Assembly (NCBI RefSeq): GCF_003752155.1
Contig: NZ_RJVG01000005.1
Span: 62,001-126,000 of the forward strand
Length of the DNA stretch: 64,000 nucleotides
DNA from: Mobilisporobacter senegalensis
GTDB lineage: Bacteria; Bacillota; Clostridia; Lachnospirales; Lachnospiraceae
Reading direction: 5' to 3'
A model generated the notes under the pieces. It was not told the DNA's origin and ran no database searches. It saw only the letters and a program-made list of their open reading frames with translations. Position 1 is the stretch's first letter. Each line of letters opens with the position of its first letter. Shown piece by piece: positions 8,042 to 15,499 of this stretch. The position numbers and the translations under genes were made by a program.

Positions 8042-9715
8042 ATGAAAGATAATAATATCTTAAAATCATTATATATTTTAATATTTTCTTCCATAATTAT
8101 TGTGATCGTTGCATTCTATGGTTCTAAGCTGGAAAAAACATCCTTAAATAATGAAGAGATTACTCCATACGATACCGGTTGGTATGATTCGACTGGGAAA
8201 TTTGGTGATGACGATGTAATAATCCCCACAAAATTGGAACTGCCTAAGAATACTAAGGTTAGAATTTCGAATATTTTACCAGAACGGTACGTAGAAGGGA
8301 TGGCAATCTCTCTACGTTCTTCTTTTCCCAATTTGAGAGTATTTGTTGATAACATTAAAATATATGAATATGGTCATGAGAGAAAATTACTTTTTGGCAG
8401 GACTACAGGAAGTAATTATCATATTTTCCGCATACCTCGCGGAACAGAAGGAACAAAAATCACTCTGGAATTTAATACATATGAAAAACCAATGTCCGGA
8501 AAAATCAGTTCGATCGAAATGGGAAGCAAGGTTGCAATTCTCACCAATATCAGCCAGCTTCATTTGCTGCCATTTCTTATATGCATTTTAATTTTTATCT
8601 TTGGTACAATTTTTATCTTTGTTTATGGTTACATGCGTTTAAAGTTCAAAGAAGGAAAAAGTCTATTGTATCTGGGCTTCTTTGCTATTTTAGTAGCGAT
8701 CTGGTCTGCCACTGAAACTAAGATGCTGCAATTTTTTATTCCTTATCAGTTTATCGAAAATATTATTTCAAATCTTAGTTTGATCATATTTCCGATTCCT
8801 TTCCTCTTGTTTTTAAAAGGAGCTTCCCACTCCAACAATAGCAAAGGATTTAATATATTATGTACTTTATTTATTATAGATTTTATTGTTACGAATATCC
8901 TTACCTTTATAGGAGTCTCCGATTATATGGGAATGTTGCCGGCATTCTTTATTTTGGCAGCATTATCTGTTGGTTTATCCCTGTATACAGTATTAAAAGA
9001 AGTCATTGTTTATAGAAATAGAGATACATTTGTTTTAGGAATATCAACATTGATCCTGGCTGTTTTTACGATTTTAAATTGTATTCATTGTTATTTCTTT
9101 GATGCAACAGATGCCTCTTTCTATTTTCGTATAGGTCTGTTATTATTTATTATATTGATTGGTTTTTCAACTTTTAAAAAGATGATCGTTATGATTAAGA
9201 TCGGACTGAATTCAGGTACATTTCAAAAGCTTGCTTATACTGATATATTAACGAATCTGAAGAACCGGACTGCATATGTCCAGGATCTTGATAAGCTGAA
9301 TGAATCCTTATTACCTACTGCAAATGTCATTGCTGTTATATTTGATTTAAATAATCTAAAAGAAGCGAATGATACTTATGGCCATGAGATAGGGGATACT
9401 CTTCTAATCGCTGCTGCTGATTGTATCAAGAAAGCATTGATGGATTGTGGAACCTGTTACCGTATCGGTGGAGATGAATTTGCTGCTATTGTGAAAGATG
9501 CGTATGATATTACCTTTCTGGAATGTATGTCCGATTTAAATTATAAGATAAAATGCTATAATGAGAATAATGTAATCAAGTTAGAGATTCCATATGGATA
9601 CACTCACTATAACCCTGTGACTGACCGGGATTTATATGGGACTTTCAGCCGTGCCGATGCACTTATGTATGAGGCGAAAGCAAAGATGAAAGCCAGCCAC
9701 ATCAAAGTATACTAG
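8042..9715 (+). CDS. Membrane-bound diguanylate cyclase with 7TM-type sensor (GGDEF)
   Basis: 557 residues. One N-terminal membrane helix (about 8-28), an extracytoplasmic domain (about 35-170), then seven predicted membrane helices (about 180-385) as in 7TMR-DISM sensors, and a C-terminal GGDEF domain (about 395-557). The active-site loop is intact (YRIGGDEFAAI), preceded by DILTNLKNR and DLNNLKEANDTYGHEIGD, and followed by ADALMYEAK, so it should make cyclic di-GMP from two GTP. No RxxD product-inhibition site lies in front of GGDEEF position, so feedback control seems absent. Start at 8042 has GAGGTG seven bases upstream. The PHP gene follows 14 bases later, suggesting co-transcription. 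Confidence 0.9.
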   Translation: MKDNNILKSLYILIFSSIIIVIVAFYGSKLEKTSLNNEEITPYDTGWYDSTGKFGDDDVIIPTKLELPKNTKVRISNILPERYVEGMAISLRSSFPNLRVFVDNIKIYEYGHERKLLFGRTTGSNYHIFRIPRGTEGTKITLEFNTYEKPMSGKISSIEMGSKVAILTNISQLHLLPFLICILIFIFGTIFIFVYGYMRLKFKEGKSLLYLGFFAILVAIWSATETKMLQFFIPYQFIENIISNLSLIIFPIPFLLFLKGASHSNNSKGFNILCTLFIIDFIVTNILTFIGVSDYMGMLPAFFILAALSVGLSLYTVLKEVIVYRNRDTFVLGISTLILAVFTILNCIHCYFFDATDASFYFRIGLLLFIILIGFSTFKKMIVMIKIGLNSGTFQKLAYTDILTNLKNRTAYVQDLDKLNESLLPTANVIAVIFDLNNLKEANDTYGHEIGDTLLIAAADCIKKALMDCGTCYRIGGDEFAAIVKDAYDITFLECMSDLNYKIKCYNENNVIKLEIPYGYTHYNPVTDRDLYGTFSRADALMYEAKAKMKASHIKVY

Positions 9716-9729
9716 AAAGAAGGATTAAT

Positions 9730-10440
9730 ATGAATATTGTAATTGATACCCATTCACATACCATAGCCAGCGGACATGCCTATAATACCATCGAAGAGAT
9801 GGCTAAGGCTGCAAGTGAGAAAGGAATTAAACTCCTTGCAATTACTGAACATGCACCTAATATGCCAGGTACCTGTCACGACTTTTATTTTCACAATCTC
9901 AAAGTGGTGACCCGTATGAGACATGGAGTTGAATTACTTCTTGGTGTTGAGCTTAATGTTATCGATTACGAAGGAAATGTAGATTTAGATGATGAGACTT
10001 TACGTGGTCTTGATATTGCCATTGCCAGCCTTCATGTCCCATGTATTAAACCGGGAAGCATGGACGAGAATACCAATGCCTTGATTGGTGCCATGAAAAA
10101 TCCTCATGTTAAAATCATTGGACACCCGGATGATTCTAAATATCCGCTTGATTATGAAAGACTCGTAAAAGCTGCAAAAGAACATCATGTTTTACTTGAG
10201 TTAAATAATAATTCCTTAAATCCAAATGGATTTCGTCTGAATGCCAAAGAGAATGATATTAAGATGTTAAACTTATGTAAGGAATACGGGGTACCCATTA
10301 CTCTGGGAAGTGATGCCCATGTTGCAGAAGACATTGCAAATTATTGTTATTCTAAAGAGATTCTGGAAATTACAGATTTTCCGGAGGATTTAATTATGAA
10401 TACTTCCATAGAACGTTTTAAAGCCTTCCTTCAAAGCTAA
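9730..10440 (+). CDS. PHP-domain phosphatase/phosphoesterase (YcdX-like)
   Basis: 236 residues, the usual size of stand-alone YcdX-type PHP hydrolases, which use a trinuclear metal centre. Metal ligands are visible in order: DTHSHTIASGHAY (H7, H9 region), ITEHAPNMPG, GVELNV, ASLHVPC, IIGHPDD and GSDAHV near the C-terminus. The physiological substrate of the family is unclear; phosphatase activity on small phosphates is known for relatives. It follows the diguanylate cyclase by 14 bases with its own AAGAAGGA ribosome site, so they form an operon, but a link to cyclic di-GMP is not shown by sequence. Confidence 0.85.
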   Translation: MNIVIDTHSHTIASGHAYNTIEEMAKAASEKGIKLLAITEHAPNMPGTCHDFYFHNLKVVTRMRHGVELLLGVELNVIDYEGNVDLDDETLRGLDIAIASLHVPCIKPGSMDENTNALIGAMKNPHVKIIGHPDDSKYPLDYERLVKAAKEHHVLLELNNNSLNPNGFRLNAKENDIKMLNLCKEYGVPITLGSDAHVAEDIANYCYSKEILEITDFPEDLIMNTSIERFKAFLQS

Positions 10441-10518
10441 GAAAAAAGGCTTTACTTTCATACTTCATCGTGGTAAAATATCACTATATGTAACAATATA
10501 TTTAAAAGGAGTGGAAAG

Positions 10519-10833
10519 ATGAGTAAAAAGATTAGAACAGCTGCTGTCGATCACCTGTTTGAAGCAATTCTAAATTTAAAGGATGCTGAAGAATGTTATC
10601 TGTTTTTTGAAGATGTCTGCACAGTGAATGAACTTCTTTCTCTTTCACAACGTTTCGAAGTAGCCAGAATGCTCCGCGAGCATAAGACTTATTTAGAAAT
10701 TGCAGAGAAAACTGGGGCTTCTACTGCAACTATCAGCAGAGTAAATCGCTCTTTGAACTACGGTAATGATGGATATGATATGATATTCTCCAGAATTGGA
10801 ATTCCAACGAAAGCGGAGGAAGTAGAATCTTAA
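10519..10833 (+). CDS. yerC: YerC/YecD-family TrpR-like transcriptional regulator
   Basis: 104 residues matching the TrpR-like YerC/YecD family of Bacillota. The N-terminal part is helical (AVDHLFEAILNLKDAEECYLFFEDVCTVNE in the family position) and the DNA-binding helix-turn-helix is YLEIAEKTGASTATISRV at about residues 60-78, with the usual following RSLNYG. Family members are DNA-binding proteins of poorly known regulons. It starts 78 bases after the PHP gene with AAAGGAG eight bases before the ATG, and ends at a strong terminator. Confidence 0.9.
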   Translation: MSKKIRTAAVDHLFEAILNLKDAEECYLFFEDVCTVNELLSLSQRFEVARMLREHKTYLEIAEKTGASTATISRVNRSLNYGNDGYDMIFSRIGIPTKAEEVES

Positions 10834-10845
10834 TAAATGAATATA

Positions 10846-10883
10846 AAAAGGAGGAACCTGTGCTAAACAATTCCTCCTTTTTT
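10846..10883 (+). terminator. Rho-independent terminator after yerC
   Basis: AAAAGGAGGAA / TTCCTCCTTTT, 11-bp perfect stem, 14-base loop, then T-rich tract. The A-run before it may make it bidirectional for the facing DUF1836 gene. Confidence 0.9.
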
Positions 10884-10931
10884 CTTATCTATTTATCTTA
10901 TATATTTTAATTTGAATACACTTTTGCTTCG

Positions 10932-11573
10932 CTATTCTGTTTTCTTTGGTTCTGCCTTTTTGTTCTTATTCTTTCCATTCATCTCTGCAACTGATTGATC
11001 GATTAATCTTTCAATCATCGTTTTCTTCACATAGACATCAAAGCTTAACATACAGATAAATGAAAAAGTATTGAGAAATTCCCTGTCTTTATCAAATTTA
11101 GGGTCTGCAAAAGTTTCTTTGGACTTCGAAAACTTTTTAATAACATCCTTAATCAGAACATCTATCTGCTCTTTCTCAAGTTCAAATACTTCATTGTATA
11201 TTGTTTCAAGATTAACCTCTTTATTATTATAGAATTTCTCTGTAAGTGGTTCAAACATATTCTGAATATCACTTATGGATAGAATATTCTTAAAATAATA
11301 AATAAAAATCAAGAGTAACATATGCTCCTTGGAATATTTCTTCTTAACCGGCGGCGGCAATAAGTTATTCTTAGTATAGTTGTTAATCATTGTTTTTGTA
11401 AGTAACTTATCTTCTTCATATCTTTTGGATGATTTAAGGTGTTCATCCATAAATGTAGTTACCTGGTCCATATATAAATCAATATTTGGAATCTCATCTG
11501 GTTTAATATAATCAATCTTCTGTAAGTGTCCAAGAATATTTCTAATATAATCGTCGTTATTAAATCCCACCAT
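10932..11573 (-). CDS. DUF1836 domain protein
   Basis: 213 residues with features of DUF1836, a clostridial family with an HTH-like N-terminal half: TKTMINNYTKNNLLPPP followed by YSKEHMLLLIFIYYFKNILSISDIQNMF. The first part looks like a MerR/HTH DNA-binding unit; the rest is helical and lysine-rich at the C-terminus. Function is unknown. The frame opens with a GTG at 11579 that overlaps the GAGGTG ribosome site, so the ATG at 11573 is chosen. It is monocistronic and converges on yerC. Confidence 0.8.
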   Translation of the reverse strand: MVGFNNDDYIRNILGHLQKIDYIKPDEIPNIDLYMDQVTTFMDEHLKSSKRYEEDKLLTKTMINNYTKNNLLPPPVKKKYSKEHMLLLIFIYYFKNILSISDIQNMFEPLTEKFYNNKEVNLETIYNEVFELEKEQIDVLIKDVIKKFSKSKETFADPKFDKDREFLNTFSFICMLSFDVYVKKTMIERLIDQSVAEMNGKNKNKKAEPKKTE

Positions 11574-11642
11574 AATCACCTCATTACCTTATTATATAGT
11601 ATTCAAAACTATATGTAAAGATAGAAACGTTTTGTTTCGAAT

Positions 11643-12047
11643 TTAATTACGCTCAAATTTTAAAAAACGTGTTCCCTGAAAAGTTAATCTTCCTGTATCT
11701 CCTTCCACAAGCATTCCAAATTCTGTCCCTGATATGCCAAGTTCCATCCTGTCACCGCTTTCCACTTCAAATGTAGCATAATACCAGGTGGAAGAGCTGG
11801 TATGCCCCATTGAATCATTTCCTGTATTATGGTGATGATGAGTGACATTCGTCCTCTTTGTTACAACAGTTGCAGCTACAGTTAATACTGGTGAATTATT
11901 GTTCTTATGCCAGGTGCCTACGCCTTTCACTGCTGTTATGATGAATCCTCCAATTACTATTGCAAAAATAATAAAGAATATGATTGGGAATATTTGAAAC
12001 ATAAAACCCGGTCCTCCAAAATCATTCATATAAAAACTATTATCCAT
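11643..12047 (-). CDS. DUF2500 domain membrane protein
   Basis: 134 residues. One strong membrane helix at about 16-40 (FMFQIFPIIFFIIFAIVIGGF) is followed by a soluble beta-rich domain with the DUF2500 pattern: VLTVAATVVTKRTNV, a histidine-rich loop (THHHHNTG), YYATFEVESGDRMEL and LVEGDTGRLTFQGTRFLKFER. Family function is unknown. GGGAAGG-type purine tract precedes the ATG. Monocistronic, facing away from pcrA. Confidence 0.8.
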   Translation of the reverse strand: MDNSFYMNDFGGPGFMFQIFPIIFFIIFAIVIGGFIITAVKGVGTWHKNNNSPVLTVAATVVTKRTNVTHHHHNTGNDSMGHTSSSTWYYATFEVESGDRMELGISGTEFGMLVEGDTGRLTFQGTRFLKFERN

Positions 12048-12250
12048 AATCCCTTCCCTTTCTCCATCGAATTAAATCTTATTTTACCTTACAATATTTT
12101 ACCATCTAAAGTTCATATTGCCTATCTTTTTTCACGAAATTACTATTAGAATATGATTGTTACATAATATATTTTTTAGCCGGCTTCTGCATTTCGGTAT
12201 ATTATGAATGGTATGGCTGACTATGACATTAATTTTTAACTTGCAGCTTA

Positions 12251-12279
12251 TTGCCCTATGATATACTTAATGATATAAT
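12251..12279 (+). promoter_or_regulatory. Promoter of pcrA leader
   Basis: TTGCCC (12251-12256), 17-base spacer, perfect TATAAT (12274-12279). Predicted transcript start falls at the first bases of the family 1 repeat, so that repeat would be the 5' end of the pcrA mRNA. Confidence 0.65.
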
Positions 12280-12280
12280 C

Positions 12281-12417
12281 AAGTGAAACTTAATTCAGGT
12301 GTGGTTATGGACCACATCTGAATTTTAACTGAACTTATCTAGGGACGTAGCAGCTGTTATCTTCCACTTTAGAAGTGGACGTGTTATAGCTGGTAGTCAT
12401 CAGATAAACATATGTTT
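12281..12417 (+). repeat. Family 1 structured leader repeat, long copy A (upstream of pcrA)
   Basis: Begins GTGAAACTTAATTCAG. First helix AATTCAGGTGTGG / CCACATCTGAATT; then CTTATCTAGGGACGTA; a long arm starting CAGCTGTTAT with a perfect TCCACTT / AAGTGGA tip; closing TTATCT / AGATAA. The same order of elements is in copy B (26373) with compensating base changes in both helices, and the first half is in copy C (50526). The stretch 12418-12472 to pcrA can pair back (GCTGG.GTCAT with ATGACCAGC), which would compete with the long arm. Confidence 0.7.
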
Positions 12418-12472
12418 GTCCATGACCAGCAGGTTATACAAACCTTCAATAAATTAGAACGGTGGTACTATA

Positions 12473-14794
12473 ATGAGTATTTATGATTCCTTAAATAAAG
12501 AACAGCAGAAAGCTGTGAAACACGATAAAGGTCCTTTACTGATTCTTGCAGGTGCAGGTTCTGGTAAGACCCGAGTATTAACTCATAGAATTGCATATCT
12601 AATTGATGAACTTAACGTAAATCCATGGAATATTCTTGCACTGACATTTACCAATAAAGCTGCAAATGAGATGAGGGAACGTGTTGATAAAATCGTTGGA
12701 TATGGTTCTGAAAATATCTGGGTCAGTACTTTCCATTCCACTTGTGTGCGAATCTTGCGAAGATACATAGAATGTCTTGGATATGACAGGAGTTTTACTA
12801 TCTATGATGCAGATGACCAGAAGACTTTAATAAGAGAAATATGCAAATTCCTTGAGATAGATACTAAGAATATTAAGGAGCGTACCCTTCTGTCTGTAAT
12901 CTCCTCTGCCAAAGATGAATTGATCTCCCCGGAAGAATATGAATTGAATGCACAGGGAGATTTTGTTAAGAGAAAATATGCCAGTGTTTACAAAGAATAT
13001 CAAAAAAGATTGAAGAGTAATAATGCACTTGATTTTGATGATCTGATCTATAAGACAGTTGAATTATTCCAGAACAATCCTGAAGTTCTGGATTATTACC
13101 AGAAGCGTTTTAAATATATTATGGTTGATGAATATCAGGATACCAATACTGCACAGTTTCGATTAATCAGTATTCTGGCATCCACCAGAAATGAGGAAGG
13201 AGAAATTGAACATAACCTATGTGTTGTAGGTGATGATGATCAATCCATCTATAAATTCAGAGGGGCCAATATCTATAATATCCTGAACTTTGAACAGCAA
13301 TTTCCTGATACAAAAGTAATTAAATTGGAGCAGAATTACCGTTCCACTCAGAATATCTTAAATGCAGCCAATGAAGTGATCAGCAATAATGTAGGCAGAA
13401 AAGATAAATCTCTGTGGACGGAGAATGAAGAAGGGGAACCAATCCATTTTACCCAGTATGATAACGAGTATGAAGAGGCTGAAAATGTTGTAAGGGACAT
13501 TGACCGTATGATTAACGATGATGGTGCAGATTATAATGATTTCGCTATTTTATACCGAACCAATGCTCAATCCCGTATCTTTGAAGAGAAGCTGATCTTA
13601 AAGAATATACCTTATAAAATCGTGGGCGGGGTGAACTTCTATCAACGTAAGGAAGTAAAAGATCTGCTTGCTTATCTGAAAACCATAGATAATGGTCTTG
13701 ATGATATTGCAGTCAAGAGGATCATCAACATTCCAAAACGAGGAATTGGTTTAACTACCATAGACCGGGTTACTGCTTATGCCCTGAATAATGACATCAG
13801 TTTTTACGATGCCCTAAGACACGCCGAATACATACCTAATCTTGGACGAAGTGCCGGTAAAATCTCCTCTTTTGTCAGCCTCATAGAAGTTTTAAAATCT
13901 CATTTATCTTCTCCTGATTATTCTCTGGAGGATTTAATGAATGAAATTATTGAAGCTACTGGTTATGTTACCGAATTGGAAGCAGAAGAAACAGAGGAAG
14001 CACAGGGAAGAATTGATAATATCAATGAATTGATCAATAAAGTGGTAACTTATGAGAAGAATGCCACGGAAGAACCTACCCTTAGTGAATTTTTAGAAGA
14101 GGTTGCTCTGGTAGCAGATATTGACAGCCTTGAAGAATCCAATAATGTGGTAATATTAATGACTTTACATAGTGCAAAAGGTCTTGAATTCCCCTATGTT
14201 TATCTGTGCGGTATGGAAGATGGCATCTTCCCAAGTTATATGTGTATTACTTCTGACGATCCCACTGAAGTGGAAGAAGAAAGAAGACTCTGTTATGTGG
14301 GTATTACAAGAGCCATGAAGAAGTTATCCTTAAGTGCTGCAAGGCAGAGAATGGTCCGTGGGGAAACTCAGTTCAATAAGCCATCCAGATTCCTCCGTGA
14401 GATTCCAAGATATCTGTTAAAGCAATCTGCCTCCTCTCTCGCTCCTAGATTTCCTAAGAACTCTTCTATGGAACGAAACAGTTTCAGTGGCAGCTCATAT
14501 TCTAATAAAACTATGAATAGCACGTTATTTGACAAAACACCATACCAGGTTCCAAAATCATCCCTACATTCCAATCCGTATGCCACAATGCCCAAGAAGC
14601 AATTTGCAGTCACCAACGCAGAACCCCTTGCATATGGTATTGGTGATAGGGTAAGTCATTTTAAATTTGGAACAGGTACCGTTTCAGATATTACCCAGGG
14701 CGGAAAAGATTATGAAGTAACGGTTGATTTTGACAATGCCGGTGTCAAAAAAATGTTAGCAACTTTTGCAAAATTAAAAAAAGAAACTAATTAA
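12473..14794 (+). CDS. pcrA: ATP-dependent DNA helicase PcrA (UvrD/Rep superfamily 1)
   Basis: 773 residues, close to the usual 720-770. SF1A 3'-5' helicase motifs are all visible: Q-motif LNKEQQKAV, Walker A GAGSGKTR (about 27-34), TFTNKAANEM (Ia), DEYQDTN (II), GDDDQSIYKFRGA (III), LEQNYRST (IV), LHSAKGLEFPYVY (V) and VGITRA (VI). The C-terminus (about 650-773) has the low-complexity linker and the Tudor-like end (GIGDRVSHFKFGTGTV) that in B. subtilis PcrA contacts RNA polymerase. It works in replication, repair and RecA removal. Ribosome site GGTGG. It is transcribed behind a 190-base structured leader. Confidence 0.95.
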   Translation: MSIYDSLNKEQQKAVKHDKGPLLILAGAGSGKTRVLTHRIAYLIDELNVNPWNILALTFTNKAANEMRERVDKIVGYGSENIWVSTFHSTCVRILRRYIECLGYDRSFTIYDADDQKTLIREICKFLEIDTKNIKERTLLSVISSAKDELISPEEYELNAQGDFVKRKYASVYKEYQKRLKSNNALDFDDLIYKTVELFQNNPEVLDYYQKRFKYIMVDEYQDTNTAQFRLISILASTRNEEGEIEHNLCVVGDDDQSIYKFRGANIYNILNFEQQFPDTKVIKLEQNYRSTQNILNAANEVISNNVGRKDKSLWTENEEGEPIHFTQYDNEYEEAENVVRDIDRMINDDGADYNDFAILYRTNAQSRIFEEKLILKNIPYKIVGGVNFYQRKEVKDLLAYLKTIDNGLDDIAVKRIINIPKRGIGLTTIDRVTAYALNNDISFYDALRHAEYIPNLGRSAGKISSFVSLIEVLKSHLSSPDYSLEDLMNEIIEATGYVTELEAEETEEAQGRIDNINELINKVVTYEKNATEEPTLSEFLEEVALVADIDSLEESNNVVILMTLHSAKGLEFPYVYLCGMEDGIFPSYMCITSDDPTEVEEERRLCYVGITRAMKKLSLSAARQRMVRGETQFNKPSRFLREIPRYLLKQSASSLAPRFPKNSSMERNSFSGSSYSNKTMNSTLFDKTPYQVPKSSLHSNPYATMPKKQFAVTNAEPLAYGIGDRVSHFKFGTGTVSDITQGGKDYEVTVDFDNAGVKKMLATFAKLKKETN

Positions 14795-14904
14795 TCCATA
14801 CTAAAATAAATCGCTAGAATTCATTGTATAAAAAGTTTGTTAGCGTTATATACTAAAGTATGTTAATGGAATATACTATTATGTATAGTAAAAATACTAA
14901 ATTG

Positions 14905-14913
14905 TGGTATAAT
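14905..14913 (+). promoter_or_regulatory. Extended -10 promoter before family 2 repeat
   Basis: TGGTATAAT is a TGn-extended -10 box without a good -35. Transcription would start about ten bases before the family 2 hairpin repeat at 14924 and run into the gene at 15132. Confidence 0.5.
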
Positions 14914-14923
14914 ATTCGTATAA

Positions 14924-15070
14924 GCAGATTAGTCCATAAAAAACAGGAGGTTTTCCGTGCTTGCACGAGAAAATATCATGGTTTTTATGGATAAGTGCAA
15001 CGTAAGCGAAAAAACGCAGTTTTTGAGCTTCTAATCTGCGGTAAAGCAGATGAGTCCGCTTCTAATCTGC
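14924..15070 (+). repeat. Family 2 hairpin repeat, copy 1
   Basis: Starts GCAGATTAGTCCATAAAA and ends CTTCTAATCTGC; GCAGATTAG / CTAATCTGC are inverted termini. Inside is a hairpin TCCATAAAAA / TTTTTATGGA with an inner CGTGC / GCACG stem, then AAGTGCAACGTAAGCGA and a second small stem. The unit CTTCTAATCTGC occurs twice at the 3' end. Copy 2 is at 22874-23048 on the other strand. It ends 62 bases before the start of the 15132 gene and would be its 5' leader. Confidence 0.7.
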
Positions 15071-15131
15071 ATTATTAGGATAACTACAATTTAGGATGTG
15101 AGTTAAGCTCCACAAGAAAGGACGTGTTGTT

Positions 15132-15410
15132 ATGAATAATAGAATTGAAGAGTTAATGAATGCTGTTAAACTTAATGAACTAGTTCACAAAAAGAAAATG
15201 GATGACGAAAAAAAGAATACAATTGTATGGACTTTAGCAATCATCGGGGCTGTAGCTGCAATGGCTGCAGTGGCTTATGCGGTTTATAGATATTTTGCTC
15301 CTGATTATTATGATGATTTCGACGATGATTATGATGACGATTTTGATGATGATTATTGTGATGAAGAAGAGGATGTAGCTCCTCAGAAGGAAGATACTCC
15401 TGCAGAATAG
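15132..15410 (+). CDS. Small single-pass membrane protein with acidic C-tail
   Basis: 92 residues. An N-terminal helical segment rich in Lys/Glu (1-32), one membrane helix (about 33-55, IVWTLAIIGAVAAMAAVAYAV), and a strikingly acidic, Asp/Tyr-rich tail (about 60-92, repeats of DDFDDDYDD type). AAGAAAGGA precedes the ATG. No named family is recognised. The low-complexity coding sequence is a set of GAT/GAC repeats. The gene is alone between pcrA and a bidirectional terminator, and its mRNA would begin with the family 2 repeat. The acidic tail could bind cations or a basic partner; no function is assigned. Confidence 0.75.
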   Translation: MNNRIEELMNAVKLNELVHKKKMDDEKKNTIVWTLAIIGAVAAMAAVAYAVYRYFAPDYYDDFDDDYDDDFDDDYCDEEEDVAPQKEDTPAE

Positions 15411-15429
15411 AAAAACCTGTGGAAACTCT

Positions 15430-15484
15430 AAAATGGAACCTATAGAATAGACACGAAAAAGTCTGTTCAGATAGGTTCCATTTT
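15430..15484. terminator. Bidirectional terminator between 15132 gene and GGDEF-EAL gene
   Basis: AAAATGGAACCTAT / ATAGGTTCCATTTT, 14-bp perfect stem with A-tract on one side and T-tract on the other, between two converging genes. Confidence 0.9.
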
Positions 15485-15499
15485 AAATTTTATTAACTT

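Noticed and set aside
12440-12475. T-box antiterminator motif before pcrA (GGTGGTAC)
   Set aside because: Only part of the AGGGTGGNACCGCG core is present, there is no specifier loop or terminator, and pcrA is not an amino-acid gene; GGTGG is simply the ribosome site.
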